DNA of 64,000 nt from assembly GCA_964607025.1 (NCBI GenBank), contig CAZSIL010000001.1:62001-126000 (forward strand), given 5' to 3'. Shown here piece after piece: positions 24,366 through 31,531 of the stretch (its first letter is position 1; every line of letters begins with the position of its first letter). The DNA comes from SIG565 sp964607025 (GTDB taxonomy: Bacteria; Bacillota; Clostridia; Oscillospirales; Acutalibacteraceae). The notes below the pieces were generated by a model, which was not told the origin of the DNA, made no database searches, and saw nothing but the letters and a program-made list of their open reading frames with translations. A program made the position numbers and the translations under genes.

Positions 24366-25247
24366 ATGGAAAAATTTAGCGCAACACTCGTTGTTATGGC
24401 GGCGGGTATGGGCAGCCGTTTTGGTGGACTTAAACAAATAGCGCCCGTTGGCAAAAACGGAGAAGCAATTTTAGATTTCTCGGTTTATGATGCTATTGAG
24501 GCGGGTTTTGATAAGGTTGTTTTTGTTATCAACCGCGGCATTGAAAAAGATTTTAAGGAAATCGTAGGCAGCCGTATTGAGAAAAAGGTAAAGGTTGATT
24601 ACGTGTTCCAGCAGACCGATGATTTGCCTTCTGGTTTTACCTGTCCCGAGGGCAGAGTAAAGCCGTGGGGTACAGGTCAAGCAATTCTTTGCTGTAAGGA
24701 TGTTGTAACAACTCCGTTTGCCGTTATCAATGCTGATGATTATTATGGCAAAACCGCCTTCAAGCAAATTTACGAGTGCCTTAAAAACTATAACGATTCT
24801 TACTGTATGGTTGGCTTCCGTCTTAAGAATACACTTACCGAGAACGGCCACGTTTCTCGCGGTGTTTGTACTGTGGAGGACGGATTTTTAACCGATGTTG
24901 TTGAGCGCACCAAGATACTTGACTGCAAATATACAGAGGATGAAGAAACCTGGGTACCGCTTGACCCCAACTGCGTTGTTTCAATGAATATGTGGGGCTT
25001 TACAACCGATATTTTCGATTATCTCGAAAGAGAGTTTGTTAAGTTTTTGGAACAGCGCGGCACCGAGCTTAAGAGTGAATTCTATCTGCCTTTCGTTGTT
25101 GATACGCTAATTAAGTCGGGCGAGAAAAAAGCGCGTGTGCTCGTAGCTGAAGACCGCTGGTACGGCGTTACCTATAAGGAAGATAAGGATGCCGTAGTAA
25201 AAGCCATCGGAGATCTTATTGATAAAGGTCTTTATGAGAATATGTAA
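24366..25247 (+). CDS. Sugar-phosphate nucleotidyltransferase family protein
   Basis: Product of 293 residues of the NTP_transferase superfamily. The nucleotide-binding loop is VVMAAGMGSRFGGLKQIAPVG (spanning residues 8-28), with VINADDYYG near 120 as the metal site and WGTGQAILCCKDV before it. The C-terminal part contains LKSEFYLPFVVDTL. It has the glucose-1-phosphate-type fold but is clearly distinct from GalU at 57781, so the sugar is unknown. ATG 24366 follows AAGGTGGGGG. It is monocistronic with its own promoter and terminator. Confidence 0.88.
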   Translation: MEKFSATLVVMAAGMGSRFGGLKQIAPVGKNGEAILDFSVYDAIEAGFDKVVFVINRGIEKDFKEIVGSRIEKKVKVDYVFQQTDDLPSGFTCPEGRVKPWGTGQAILCCKDVVTTPFAVINADDYYGKTAFKQIYECLKNYNDSYCMVGFRLKNTLTENGHVSRGVCTVEDGFLTDVVERTKILDCKYTEDEETWVPLDPNCVVSMNMWGFTTDIFDYLEREFVKFLEQRGTELKSEFYLPFVVDTLIKSGEKKARVLVAEDRWYGVTYKEDKDAVVKAIGDLIDKGLYENM

Positions 25248-25249
25248 TA

Positions 25250-25283
25250 AAAATTCCGTACCGAAGGGTACGGAATTTTTTGT
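25250..25283 (+). terminator. Terminator after the nucleotidyltransferase gene
   Basis: AAATTCCGTACC pairs with GGTACGGAATTT around GAAG, followed by TTTGTTT. Confidence 0.9.
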
Positions 25284-28076
25284 TTATGCCATACTTTTTA
25301 ACAGCCGAAGGATTTCATTAGGCATTTCGCAAAAGTAGTTATCAAAATACATAACCTTTTGCTCAAAACTAAAGTATACAGTGTAACCACAGTCTATGTA
25401 GCCATCAAAAGTAAAGGATAAACGGTCGATTATGCGGTCATCATGCCATTTTGCATTTTTAAGCATATAAAGCAATTTTTCATAATTCTCGTGGTCTAAT
25501 TCTAAATGCTTTTCAATGCTTAATGCACTGCGCAACTCACTACTATGTTCATCTATTCTGTGTTTATAATAATTTACAAAACCGCGTTCATATGGTATAT
25601 AGGCATCGGGACCTCCGACTGCATTAAACTCGGTGCAATTTTCTATTGTGCCATTAGGTACACTGAAAACTATAAACCAGTCGCCAATATCACAAGTAAT
25701 ACCACCTGTAATGTGCTTGCTTATTTGTACGTTAAAAGAATTACCGTCAACCGATAAACCTGTTATAGCGTGGCGGTATGAGCCGCTTCCTTCGTGCTTG
25801 TGTACAACAAAAAGAGTATTATCTGCTAAAAACTCATCAGTGTATTTTTTAGTTATATTATTGAATTCTTCACCTAAAGTAAAGGTGTAATTCCAACTGT
25901 TTGGGTTTTCCAATTTCCAAACCTTTTCAAAGGCGGTGGCAAAGGCGGCGATTTCTTTTTGGGAGTTAAATTTAAAGATTGGCAGACTACCGTTGCCCGT
26001 CAGCGTTTTATTTGCCATATAATCTTTTAAAAGATCTAAATGTTCTGTGTATTCTAAATCGGTAATACGCAAAATATCGGCTGGATATGCGGAATATTGG
26101 AATTGAAGATTTGATGTATCGCTATATTTTTGGGGTAGTATATCTTTTAGAAAATATATGGCGTGGGTGCTGTTCAGGTATTTACCTTCTTCAATTTCGC
26201 CATCATATAAAATGCGTATTTCATCGCCGATTTTAAGGTCGGGTAACTGCTTTAACCTATGTGTACTTACATATAGGTTTTTATTTATTTCGTTTTCTTT
26301 TGTGTTTTCAAACGGGCGCACATAAATATTGCCCGATTCTATTTTTGTAACGGTGGCGTGAAAATACTGATAGTTATCTTCCGTAACTCCGTTTACGGAA
26401 GTGGGGTCAAAACCAAAGTATTCACCAAGCGCTTTTTTGCCAAACTCTATAAAGGCGATATAATTTTTGCCGTCTTTGTCGGTTATGGTGGTTTCAAATC
26501 TATAAATATCAGCTTCGGGTAAATCGTAACATTCAAGCGGATAACTTTTGTGCAGACTTTCTGCCGGAGCTATCATATATGCAGGTAGATTAAAAGCATA
26601 ATTATTTTCAAGCGGAATTTCTACAAACTTATCGCCCTTTTTATAAAACATTTTAAAGGGGTCACCGCAGGTGATTTGTTCTTTGGTGTTATTGTTTATG
26701 GTAACCGATAAATAACCGCCGTTCTTTATAATCACCGAGTTATTAAGCGTTATGCTAACACCTGTTAAATCACAACCGCCGGTTATGACGTGAAAAGTAT
26801 TTATGTTTTCGAAATATTTTCTTAGCACATCGGGGTTTTTAATCCCGTAGGTAAGGGTGGGCTTAACCGAATTATTAATCCAAAGCTCAGTAAAGTCGGC
26901 ATTAAAGCAAAGCGTATCTTTACCGTTTATGGTTACGGTGTGTATTTTACTGCGGTGCTCACTGCGGTTTTGATTTATGGGCTCTGAAAGGTTTACCTTC
27001 TTTAACATTTTTAGGGCATCTTTAATGGCGCTACTGTTTTTTAAAGAAAAGGTTACTTCGCCTGTTTTTACGTTAATTTCGGTTACATTTTCAAATATTT
27101 TACTGTAATCGCCCGCATCTTCAAGTCGATGTATTTTAAGCCCCAGTGGGTTGGTTAGAAATGTAAGAGATACCGCAAGGCAAGTTATAACGGCTATCAG
27201 CGTAACCCAAAATGTCGGCTGTTTATAGTTTAAAACACCTTTAATGCGGCTTTTAACACCAACCTCTCCGAAAGCCACGGGGCAGGCGGCAATACTGCGG
27301 CGCGTTATACTGAGCGATAAAAGGGTGGAGGAATAAAGCTTTTTATCTTCTATACCCATCTTTTTTATAACGTACTCATCACACGCAAGTTCAATATCAC
27401 GGCATAAAAGAATATAAGCCACCCATAAAACAGGGTTAAACCAGTAAACAGACAACAGCAAAAAGCCAAGCGGCTTCCATATATGGTCAAGACGTTTAAT
27501 GTGCGCCGTTTCGTGCGCTAAAACGAAAACTTTATCGTTTTCGGTCATGTTAGACGGTAAATATATGCGCGGCTTTATAACGCCGAGTATAAAAGGTGAA
27601 GACACAGCATCGCATAAATAAACATTCCCGTTATCTTTAACTGCGGATGACACTTGTTTGCGGATTTTTAAGTAACTTATAAGGCAATAGATAAGCATTG
27701 CTATGATGCCGAGTACCCAAATATTTGCCGCTATAAAGGTTACTGCTTGAAGCGGGTTTACGCTGCTGCTTACAGTGGGTGTAAAGTTTTCCTGTATTAT
27801 AGGATTTATTACGGTATTAACGGCGGGTATTCCGCTTTGTATTGCGGGGGAATTGGAATATATAATATCGGGCGGTACAGGACTTGCTGATGGGATAAGA
27901 CTCATTATGCTTTCAAAGGAAAACGGGAAAATTAATCGGAGAGCTACAAGTCCCCATAACACGCAAGAAATGAATTTTGGGGCGCGGCGCAGCAATAAAC
28001 GGATTAGTATTACCGCAATGGCAATATAGCTTGCAGTAATACTCATATTAAGAATATTAAGAAATACATTGTCCAT
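25284..28076 (-). CDS. BlaR1/MecR1-like membrane metallopeptidase with long unknown extracellular region
   Basis: Product of 930 residues. The first ~300 form the M56 peptidase with four membrane helices, the zinc motif VLAHETAHIKRLDH (HEXXH) near residue 188, and CRDIELACDEYV. A further membrane helix lies near 290-310. The large remaining part (about 310-930) is predicted extracellular. It includes a bacterial Ig-like (Big_14-type) segment near 450-550, but no penicillin-binding SXXK/SXN/KTG set as in true BlaR1. By family, a ligand signal makes the peptidase cleave the adjacent BlaI-type repressor. The ligand is unknown. Confidence 0.85.
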   Translation of the reverse strand: MDNVFLNILNMSITASYIAIAVILIRLLLRRAPKFISCVLWGLVALRLIFPFSFESIMSLIPSASPVPPDIIYSNSPAIQSGIPAVNTVINPIIQENFTPTVSSSVNPLQAVTFIAANIWVLGIIAMLIYCLISYLKIRKQVSSAVKDNGNVYLCDAVSSPFILGVIKPRIYLPSNMTENDKVFVLAHETAHIKRLDHIWKPLGFLLLSVYWFNPVLWVAYILLCRDIELACDEYVIKKMGIEDKKLYSSTLLSLSITRRSIAACPVAFGEVGVKSRIKGVLNYKQPTFWVTLIAVITCLAVSLTFLTNPLGLKIHRLEDAGDYSKIFENVTEINVKTGEVTFSLKNSSAIKDALKMLKKVNLSEPINQNRSEHRSKIHTVTINGKDTLCFNADFTELWINNSVKPTLTYGIKNPDVLRKYFENINTFHVITGGCDLTGVSITLNNSVIIKNGGYLSVTINNNTKEQITCGDPFKMFYKKGDKFVEIPLENNYAFNLPAYMIAPAESLHKSYPLECYDLPEADIYRFETTITDKDGKNYIAFIEFGKKALGEYFGFDPTSVNGVTEDNYQYFHATVTKIESGNIYVRPFENTKENEINKNLYVSTHRLKQLPDLKIGDEIRILYDGEIEEGKYLNSTHAIYFLKDILPQKYSDTSNLQFQYSAYPADILRITDLEYTEHLDLLKDYMANKTLTGNGSLPIFKFNSQKEIAAFATAFEKVWKLENPNSWNYTFTLGEEFNNITKKYTDEFLADNTLFVVHKHEGSGSYRHAITGLSVDGNSFNVQISKHITGGITCDIGDWFIVFSVPNGTIENCTEFNAVGGPDAYIPYERGFVNYYKHRIDEHSSELRSALSIEKHLELDHENYEKLLYMLKNAKWHDDRIIDRLSFTFDGYIDCGYTVYFSFEQKVMYFDNYFCEMPNEILRLLKSMA

Positions 28077-28088
28077 AATTTACTCCTT

Positions 28089-28442
28089 TTAGTAGCTATC
28101 AATTAAACGGCGGATTTCATTTATTTCTTTTTCACTTAATTCCTTTTTAGCGGTAAACGCGGCAATAAATGCCGGAAGAGAGCCGTTAAAGGTTTCATCA
28201 ACGAATTTTTTGCTTTGCATAGCAAAAAATTCATCTCGGGAGATTTTTACCGAAACCGTACTGCCGTTATTTTCAAAAATACCTTTTTCGCAAAGTTTTT
28301 TAAGCACTGTATAGGTGGTTGATTTTTTCCAACCGAGCGTTTCAAAACTTAACTGCACAAGTTTTCCCGAGTTTATCGGGGCATTGTTCCATATAATATC
28401 GGCAAAGCGGGTTTCAATTGCTCCTAATTTTATATCGTTCAT
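28089..28442 (-). CDS. BlaI/MecI/CopY-family repressor
   Basis: Product of 117 residues from ATG 28442, which has a perfect AGGAGGTG site; the longer frame runs through the operators. The winged-helix domain includes ADIIWNNAPINSGKLVQ and LGWKKSTTYTVLKKLCEKGI. This family dimerises on palindromes and is inactivated by a BlaR1-type protease, whose gene follows 12 bases downstream. Two palindromes at 28460-28506 overlap its promoter, indicating autorepression of the pair. Confidence 0.93.
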   Translation of the reverse strand: MNDIKLGAIETRFADIIWNNAPINSGKLVQLSFETLGWKKSTTYTVLKKLCEKGIFENNGSTVSVKISRDEFFAMQSKKFVDETFNGSLPAFIAAFTAKKELSEKEINEIRRLIDSY

Positions 28443-28459
28443 AAAAAATGCACCTCCTT

Positions 28460-28517
28460 GGTCTACACTCAATAGACCTTCTGCATCAAGTCTATCACAA
28501 ATAGACCTGTTTGTCAA
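28460..28517 (-). promoter_or_regulatory. blaI promoter with two operator palindromes
   Basis: On the minus strand TTGACA (28512-28517), 17-base spacer, TAGACT (28489-28494). Operator one, GTCTAT-N5-ATAGAC, is at 28490-28506 and covers the -10 region. Operator two, GGTCTA-N7-TAGACC, is at 28460-28478, downstream of the start point. Confidence 0.85.
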
Positions 28518-28519
28518 GA

Positions 28520-28554
28520 AAAAACCGTTACGATTTTTTTCGTAACGGTTTTTG
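28520..28554 (-). terminator. Terminator of the ImmR/ImmA operon
   Basis: AAAACCGTTACGA pairs with CGTAACGGTTTT across a T-rich loop; on the minus strand TTTTTTC follows. It lies immediately upstream of the blaI promoter. Confidence 0.85.
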
Positions 28555-28965
28555 TTATGCTATATCAATCTTTTTATAGAGTTTTAATGCCTTTTTTATA
28601 AAATCTTCGGTTACACAAAAATGCTCGGCAAGGGAGCATACGTCGTGGCAACCGCGAGAAATCGCTTTATTTAGTTCTTTTTCGGGAATTAAACAGTTAA
28701 TTGCCCATTTATCCGCTCGGTTTTCGTGCTTCTGCCTTATATCAAGCCCTGAATACAGGTTATAAAAGCTACCCGTCCTGCAGTGGCCAAGCTCGTGCGC
28801 TAAGCATACACGCTCATCGGCATTGCGGCTTAGTACCTTGGGGTCAATGGCAATAAAAAAACTATTATCCATATTAACACAAAGAGATTTACACTCGGGT
28901 AGGGCAAATACATCCAGTGTTATATTGTCGCTTTTTGCGATTTTATAAAGAGTTTCCGTTCTCAT
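28555..28965 (-). CDS. ImmA/IrrE-family metallopeptidase
   Basis: Product of 136 residues with the zinc motif LAHELGHCRTGSF (HEXXH) near residue 78 and the downstream ENRADKWAINCLIPE that supplies the third ligand. In ICEBs1 and many phages ImmA cleaves the ImmR repressor after DNA damage. Here the gene overlaps the XRE regulator by 23 bases and is translated after it, the classical ImmR-ImmA order. Confidence 0.93.
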   Translation of the reverse strand: MRTETLYKIAKSDNITLDVFALPECKSLCVNMDNSFFIAIDPKVLSRNADERVCLAHELGHCRTGSFYNLYSGLDIRQKHENRADKWAINCLIPEKELNKAISRGCHDVCSLAEHFCVTEDFIKKALKLYKKIDIA

Positions 28966-29284
28966 TTTCTCTATCCTTTATATATTGCGCGTAGCGTTTA
29001 ACTTCGTTCCACATTTCATCCGTTACCGTAACGTCGCCGCCGAAAAGCGCGACCTTCAAACTCGCATCATCAGCTACGGGTTGCTCACCGCTCAAAAGGT
29101 ATTCAACGCTGACTGAGAAGTATTCCGAGATTTTTGAAAGTGTCAGCGCCGATAAACTTTTGATTCTTCCCATCTTATAGTCCGAAAGAGACGCTCTCGG
29201 TATATCACAGCGCTTACAAAGATCGGTTACAGTAATACCCCTTTTTCGACAAAGTTCAGCAATTCTCTCATAAGTTTCAGGCAT
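28943..29284 (-). CDS. XRE-family HTH repressor (ImmR-like)
   Basis: Product of 113 residues. The helix-turn-helix domain (about 5-60) includes RKRGITVTDLCKRCDIPRAS and SDYKMGRIKSLSALTLSKIS. The C-terminal third, ending with KRYAQYIKDREN, is linker and dimerisation helix. ATG 29284 has AAGGAG. It should bind the AATTCAGTAA sites in 29347-29439 that overlap two opposed promoters, one of which is its own. Confidence 0.92.
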   Translation of the reverse strand: MPETYERIAELCRKRGITVTDLCKRCDIPRASLSDYKMGRIKSLSALTLSKISEYFSVSVEYLLSGEQPVADDASLKVALFGGDVTVTDEMWNEVKRYAQYIKDRENENGNSL

Positions 29285-29341
29285 TTTAATTACTCCTTTT
29301 TGTGCATTTATACGAATTACGAAAAATAGTAATCCAAAGCA

Positions 29342-29370
29342 TTGACAATTACTGAATTACGAAATATAAT
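29342..29370 (+). promoter_or_regulatory. Rightward promoter of the switch region
   Basis: TTGACA (29342-29347), 17-base spacer, TATAAT (29365-29370): perfect consensus. An operator-like site (29349-29358) lies inside the spacer. Confidence 0.88.
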
Positions 29371-29439
29371 GAATATAGACTACTAAATTCAGTAATTTAC
29401 TCTTTCCACTCCAAAGTATATTACAAAATTCAGTAACTG
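29347..29439. promoter_or_regulatory. Three putative ImmR operators
   Basis: The 10-mer AATTCAGTAA occurs at 29386-29395 and 29427-29436, and inverted (TTACTGAATT) at 29349-29358. The middle site is a full palindrome, TAAATT-CAGT-AATTTA (29384-29399). Each lies in or between the two opposed promoters. Confidence 0.75.
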
Positions 29440-29443
29440 TCAA
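29415..29443 (-). promoter_or_regulatory. Leftward promoter of the ImmR/ImmA operon
   Basis: On the minus strand TTGACA (29438-29443), 17-base spacer, TATACT (29415-29420). It points towards the rightward promoter, so the transcripts overlap face to face. Confidence 0.87.
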
Positions 29444-29467
29444 GTATTTTTTAAAGGAGCATAAAAG

Positions 29468-29827
29468 GTGTACATTTGTCGGGACTGTAAAAAGGAATTC
29501 AGAAAATATAAAGTAATAACCGAGACACATAATCTATCGGCGGCGCCGTATGAAGAGTTTCATATTTGTCCTTTTTGTTTTAGTACGAACATAAAGAAAA
29601 AGGAAGTCAACCACTGTAAATGTTGTGGGGCGCGGATGTATAAGGATGGGGACTACTGCAACAGCACCTGTCGGCGTCGGGGAGAACTTTTATGGGAAAT
29701 GGAGCGCCGCAAGAAAGAAAACTGGATGCGTCATCCGTTACATAAAGCACTAGTTGAAGTTGAGCAGTATAATAAGGAACATGGTACAAACCTATCTTAT
29801 GGGCAGTACTTTGCGGGTAAAAGGTGA
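29468..29827 (+). CDS. Phage-type zinc-finger protein of unknown function
   Basis: Product of 119 residues from GTG 29468 with AAAGGAGC upstream. Four cysteine pairs are visible: CRDC at 4-7, CPFC near 34, CKCCG near 50 and the CNSTC motif near 63. This suggests two zinc ribbons, followed by a basic helix (RRRGELLWEMERRKKENW). The C-terminal SYGQYFAG element is seen in small phage and ICE proteins. It is the first gene under the rightward promoter, in the position of an early or regulatory phage gene. Confidence 0.72.
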   Translation: MYICRDCKKEFRKYKVITETHNLSAAPYEEFHICPFCFSTNIKKKEVNHCKCCGARMYKDGDYCNSTCRRRGELLWEMERRKKENWMRHPLHKALVEVEQYNKEHGTNLSYGQYFAGKR

Positions 29828-29832
29828 TTAAT

Positions 29833-30144
29833 ATGGATATCAAAAAGGAATATTTAGAGCTTTATTTAATCCAACAGGCGAAGATTGAACGACTTCGCGA
29901 CCAGATGAAGATAAACCCGAAAACAGTAAGGCGTTATCGCAAAAAGATAAGGGATGCAGAGCGCCTTCGCCGAAGAATAGAAGACACCATCGATGCAGTG
30001 GACGGCGGTATTCTGAGTGAGGTTTTATCACAAAGATTTTTATGCGGAAAAAGTCTCGAGCAAATAGCCATAACACTTAATTACTCAAAGCGTCACATCG
30101 AGCGCTTATATATTCGTGCTATGGAAAAAATTGATATATATTAA
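29833..30144 (+). CDS. Sigma-70 region 4-like phage transcription regulator (DUF1492/RinA-ArpU type)
   Basis: Product of 103 residues. The N-terminal half is a basic coiled helix (KTVRRYRKKIRDAERLRRRI), and the C-terminal half is a region 4-like helix-turn-helix in LEQIAITLNYSKRHIERLYI. This layout matches late-gene regulators of phages of Gram-positive hosts. ATG 29833 is preferred over GTG 29824 because of spacing to AAAGGTG. It overlaps the end of the preceding zinc-finger frame or nearly abuts it. No structural phage genes follow. Confidence 0.8.
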   Translation: MDIKKEYLELYLIQQAKIERLRDQMKINPKTVRRYRKKIRDAERLRRRIEDTIDAVDGGILSEVLSQRFLCGKSLEQIAITLNYSKRHIERLYIRAMEKIDIY

Positions 30145-30147
30145 CTC

Positions 30148-30196
30148 TTTACTTTTGAAAAAGAAGAGTTTATAATTATACACAGAACATTTGTTC
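30148..30196 (+). promoter_or_regulatory. dinB promoter with LexA (SOS) box
   Basis: A promoter TTTACT (30148-30153), 17-base spacer, TATAAT (30171-30176) is followed by the palindrome GAAC-ATTT-GTTC at 30185-30196. That matches the Gram-positive LexA box and would cover the transcription start. Confidence 0.82.
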
Positions 30197-30210
30197 AAGG
30201 GGGTGGCGCT

Positions 30211-31386
30211 ATGGATAGAGTGATACTACACTGTGATTTGAATAATTTTTTTGCATCGGTATCTTTGCTTTATAATCAAACACTTATTAACATGCCTGTG
30301 GCGGTGTGTGGCAGTGTGGAACAGCGCCACGGTATAGTCCTTGCAAAAAACGAGATTGCAAAGTCTTTCGGTGTTAAAACCGCCGAAGCCATATGGGAAG
30401 CCAAGCGCAAATGCCCCGAGCTTGTAACACTTCCGCCCGACTATGAAAAGTATGATGAGTTTTCTAAAAGGGCGCAGGCGATATATGCGAGATATACCGA
30501 TATGATAGAGCCGTTTGGTATAGACGAGTGTTGGCTTGACGTTACGGGCAGTACAATGCTTTTTGGCTCGGGTGAAGAGATAGCTCACAAAATTCGTAAA
30601 GAGATAAAAAGGGAACTAGGTATTACAATATCGGTGGGAGTTAGCTTTAATAAGGTTTTTGCAAAGCTCGGCAGTGATATGAAAAAACCCGATGCCGTAA
30701 CGGTTATAACGCGTGAAAATTTCCGCGAAAAAGTTTGGCCGTTGCCTGTCGGCGCCTTGCTTTTTGCAGGAAATAAAACGGTGGCAAAACTTAATTCTTC
30801 GGGCGTGTTTACGGTAGGGGATATAACCGAGCTTAGCGATGATACCTTGTCTTATATGTTCGGTAAAAATGGGTTGGAACTTAAAAAATGCGCTATGGGC
30901 GAAGATACGTCCCCCGTATCTCCTTTTGAAAAACGTGAAAAGCCAAAAAGCGTCGGTCGAAGTGTCACGGGGGCCGAAGATTTTTTAAGTGAAGAACAGG
31001 TATGGCAGACCTTTATTGTACTTGCCGAAGATATATCGAAACGTCTGCGTACCCACGGTCAGTATGCGGGCGGTATACAGGTGCATACGAGAAATACCGA
31101 ACTCAAAGTGCGTGAGTTCAGTCGCGCGCTCGATAGTCCAACAGATATAAGCATAAAAATTGCCGAAGAAGGTATAAAACTTTTCCGAGAGAATTATTAT
31201 TGGGACCTGCCTTTGCGTTCGGTGGGACTCAGAGCCATAAATTTAAAGGATGAATTAACCGCCGTTCAGGAAGATTTATTTTCTGATACCGAGACACAAA
31301 TTAGAATTGAAAAGATAGAAGATAGCATCCACTCAATCCGTAAAAAATTCGGAGATACAAGCATAAAACGGGGAAGAAACGTATAG
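30211..31386 (+). CDS. dinB: Y-family DNA polymerase IV
   Basis: Product of 391 residues. The first catalytic motif is LHCDLNNFFASV (Asp near 9), the second is PFGIDECWLDVTG (Asp-Glu near 105), and ISVGVSFNKVFAKLGSDMKKP is the long fingers/thumb signature of the family. The little-finger domain follows about 240-350. It copies damaged DNA at the cost of fidelity. It lacks an obvious C-terminal beta-clamp motif except perhaps QEDLF near 350. A LexA box and promoter just upstream show SOS control. Confidence 0.95.
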   Translation: MDRVILHCDLNNFFASVSLLYNQTLINMPVAVCGSVEQRHGIVLAKNEIAKSFGVKTAEAIWEAKRKCPELVTLPPDYEKYDEFSKRAQAIYARYTDMIEPFGIDECWLDVTGSTMLFGSGEEIAHKIRKEIKRELGITISVGVSFNKVFAKLGSDMKKPDAVTVITRENFREKVWPLPVGALLFAGNKTVAKLNSSGVFTVGDITELSDDTLSYMFGKNGLELKKCAMGEDTSPVSPFEKREKPKSVGRSVTGAEDFLSEEQVWQTFIVLAEDISKRLRTHGQYAGGIQVHTRNTELKVREFSRALDSPTDISIKIAEEGIKLFRENYYWDLPLRSVGLRAINLKDELTAVQEDLFSDTETQIRIEKIEDSIHSIRKKFGDTSIKRGRNV

Positions 31387-31432
31387 TAGAGAGCAGGTCT
31401 ACACGCGGTAGATGGCTCTCTACTTTATATTT
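31385..31432 (+). terminator. dinB terminator
   Basis: AGTAGAGAGC (31385-31394) pairs with GCTCTCTACT (31415-31424), with an inner TCTAC/GTAGA stem, followed by a T-rich tract. Confidence 0.82.
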
Positions 31433-31474
31433 ATACGGGTATTTTAAGTGTAGATACAAGACCCCAACAATAGA

Positions 31475-31504
31475 TTGATATATGTGTTCTCACAGCATTA
31501 CAAT
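31475..31504 (+). promoter_or_regulatory. Possible promoter of the GT8-acyltransferase gene
   Basis: TTGATA (31475-31480), 18-base spacer, TACAAT (31499-31504). Moderate match. Confidence 0.45.
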
Positions 31505-31531
31505 GGTGTGCGAAGAAGGGTTGGGGAAAGT

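Noticed and set aside
29468..30144. A complete prophage around the ImmR/ImmA switch.
   Set aside because: No integrase, terminase, capsid or lysis gene lies within the window; flanking genes are chromosomal.
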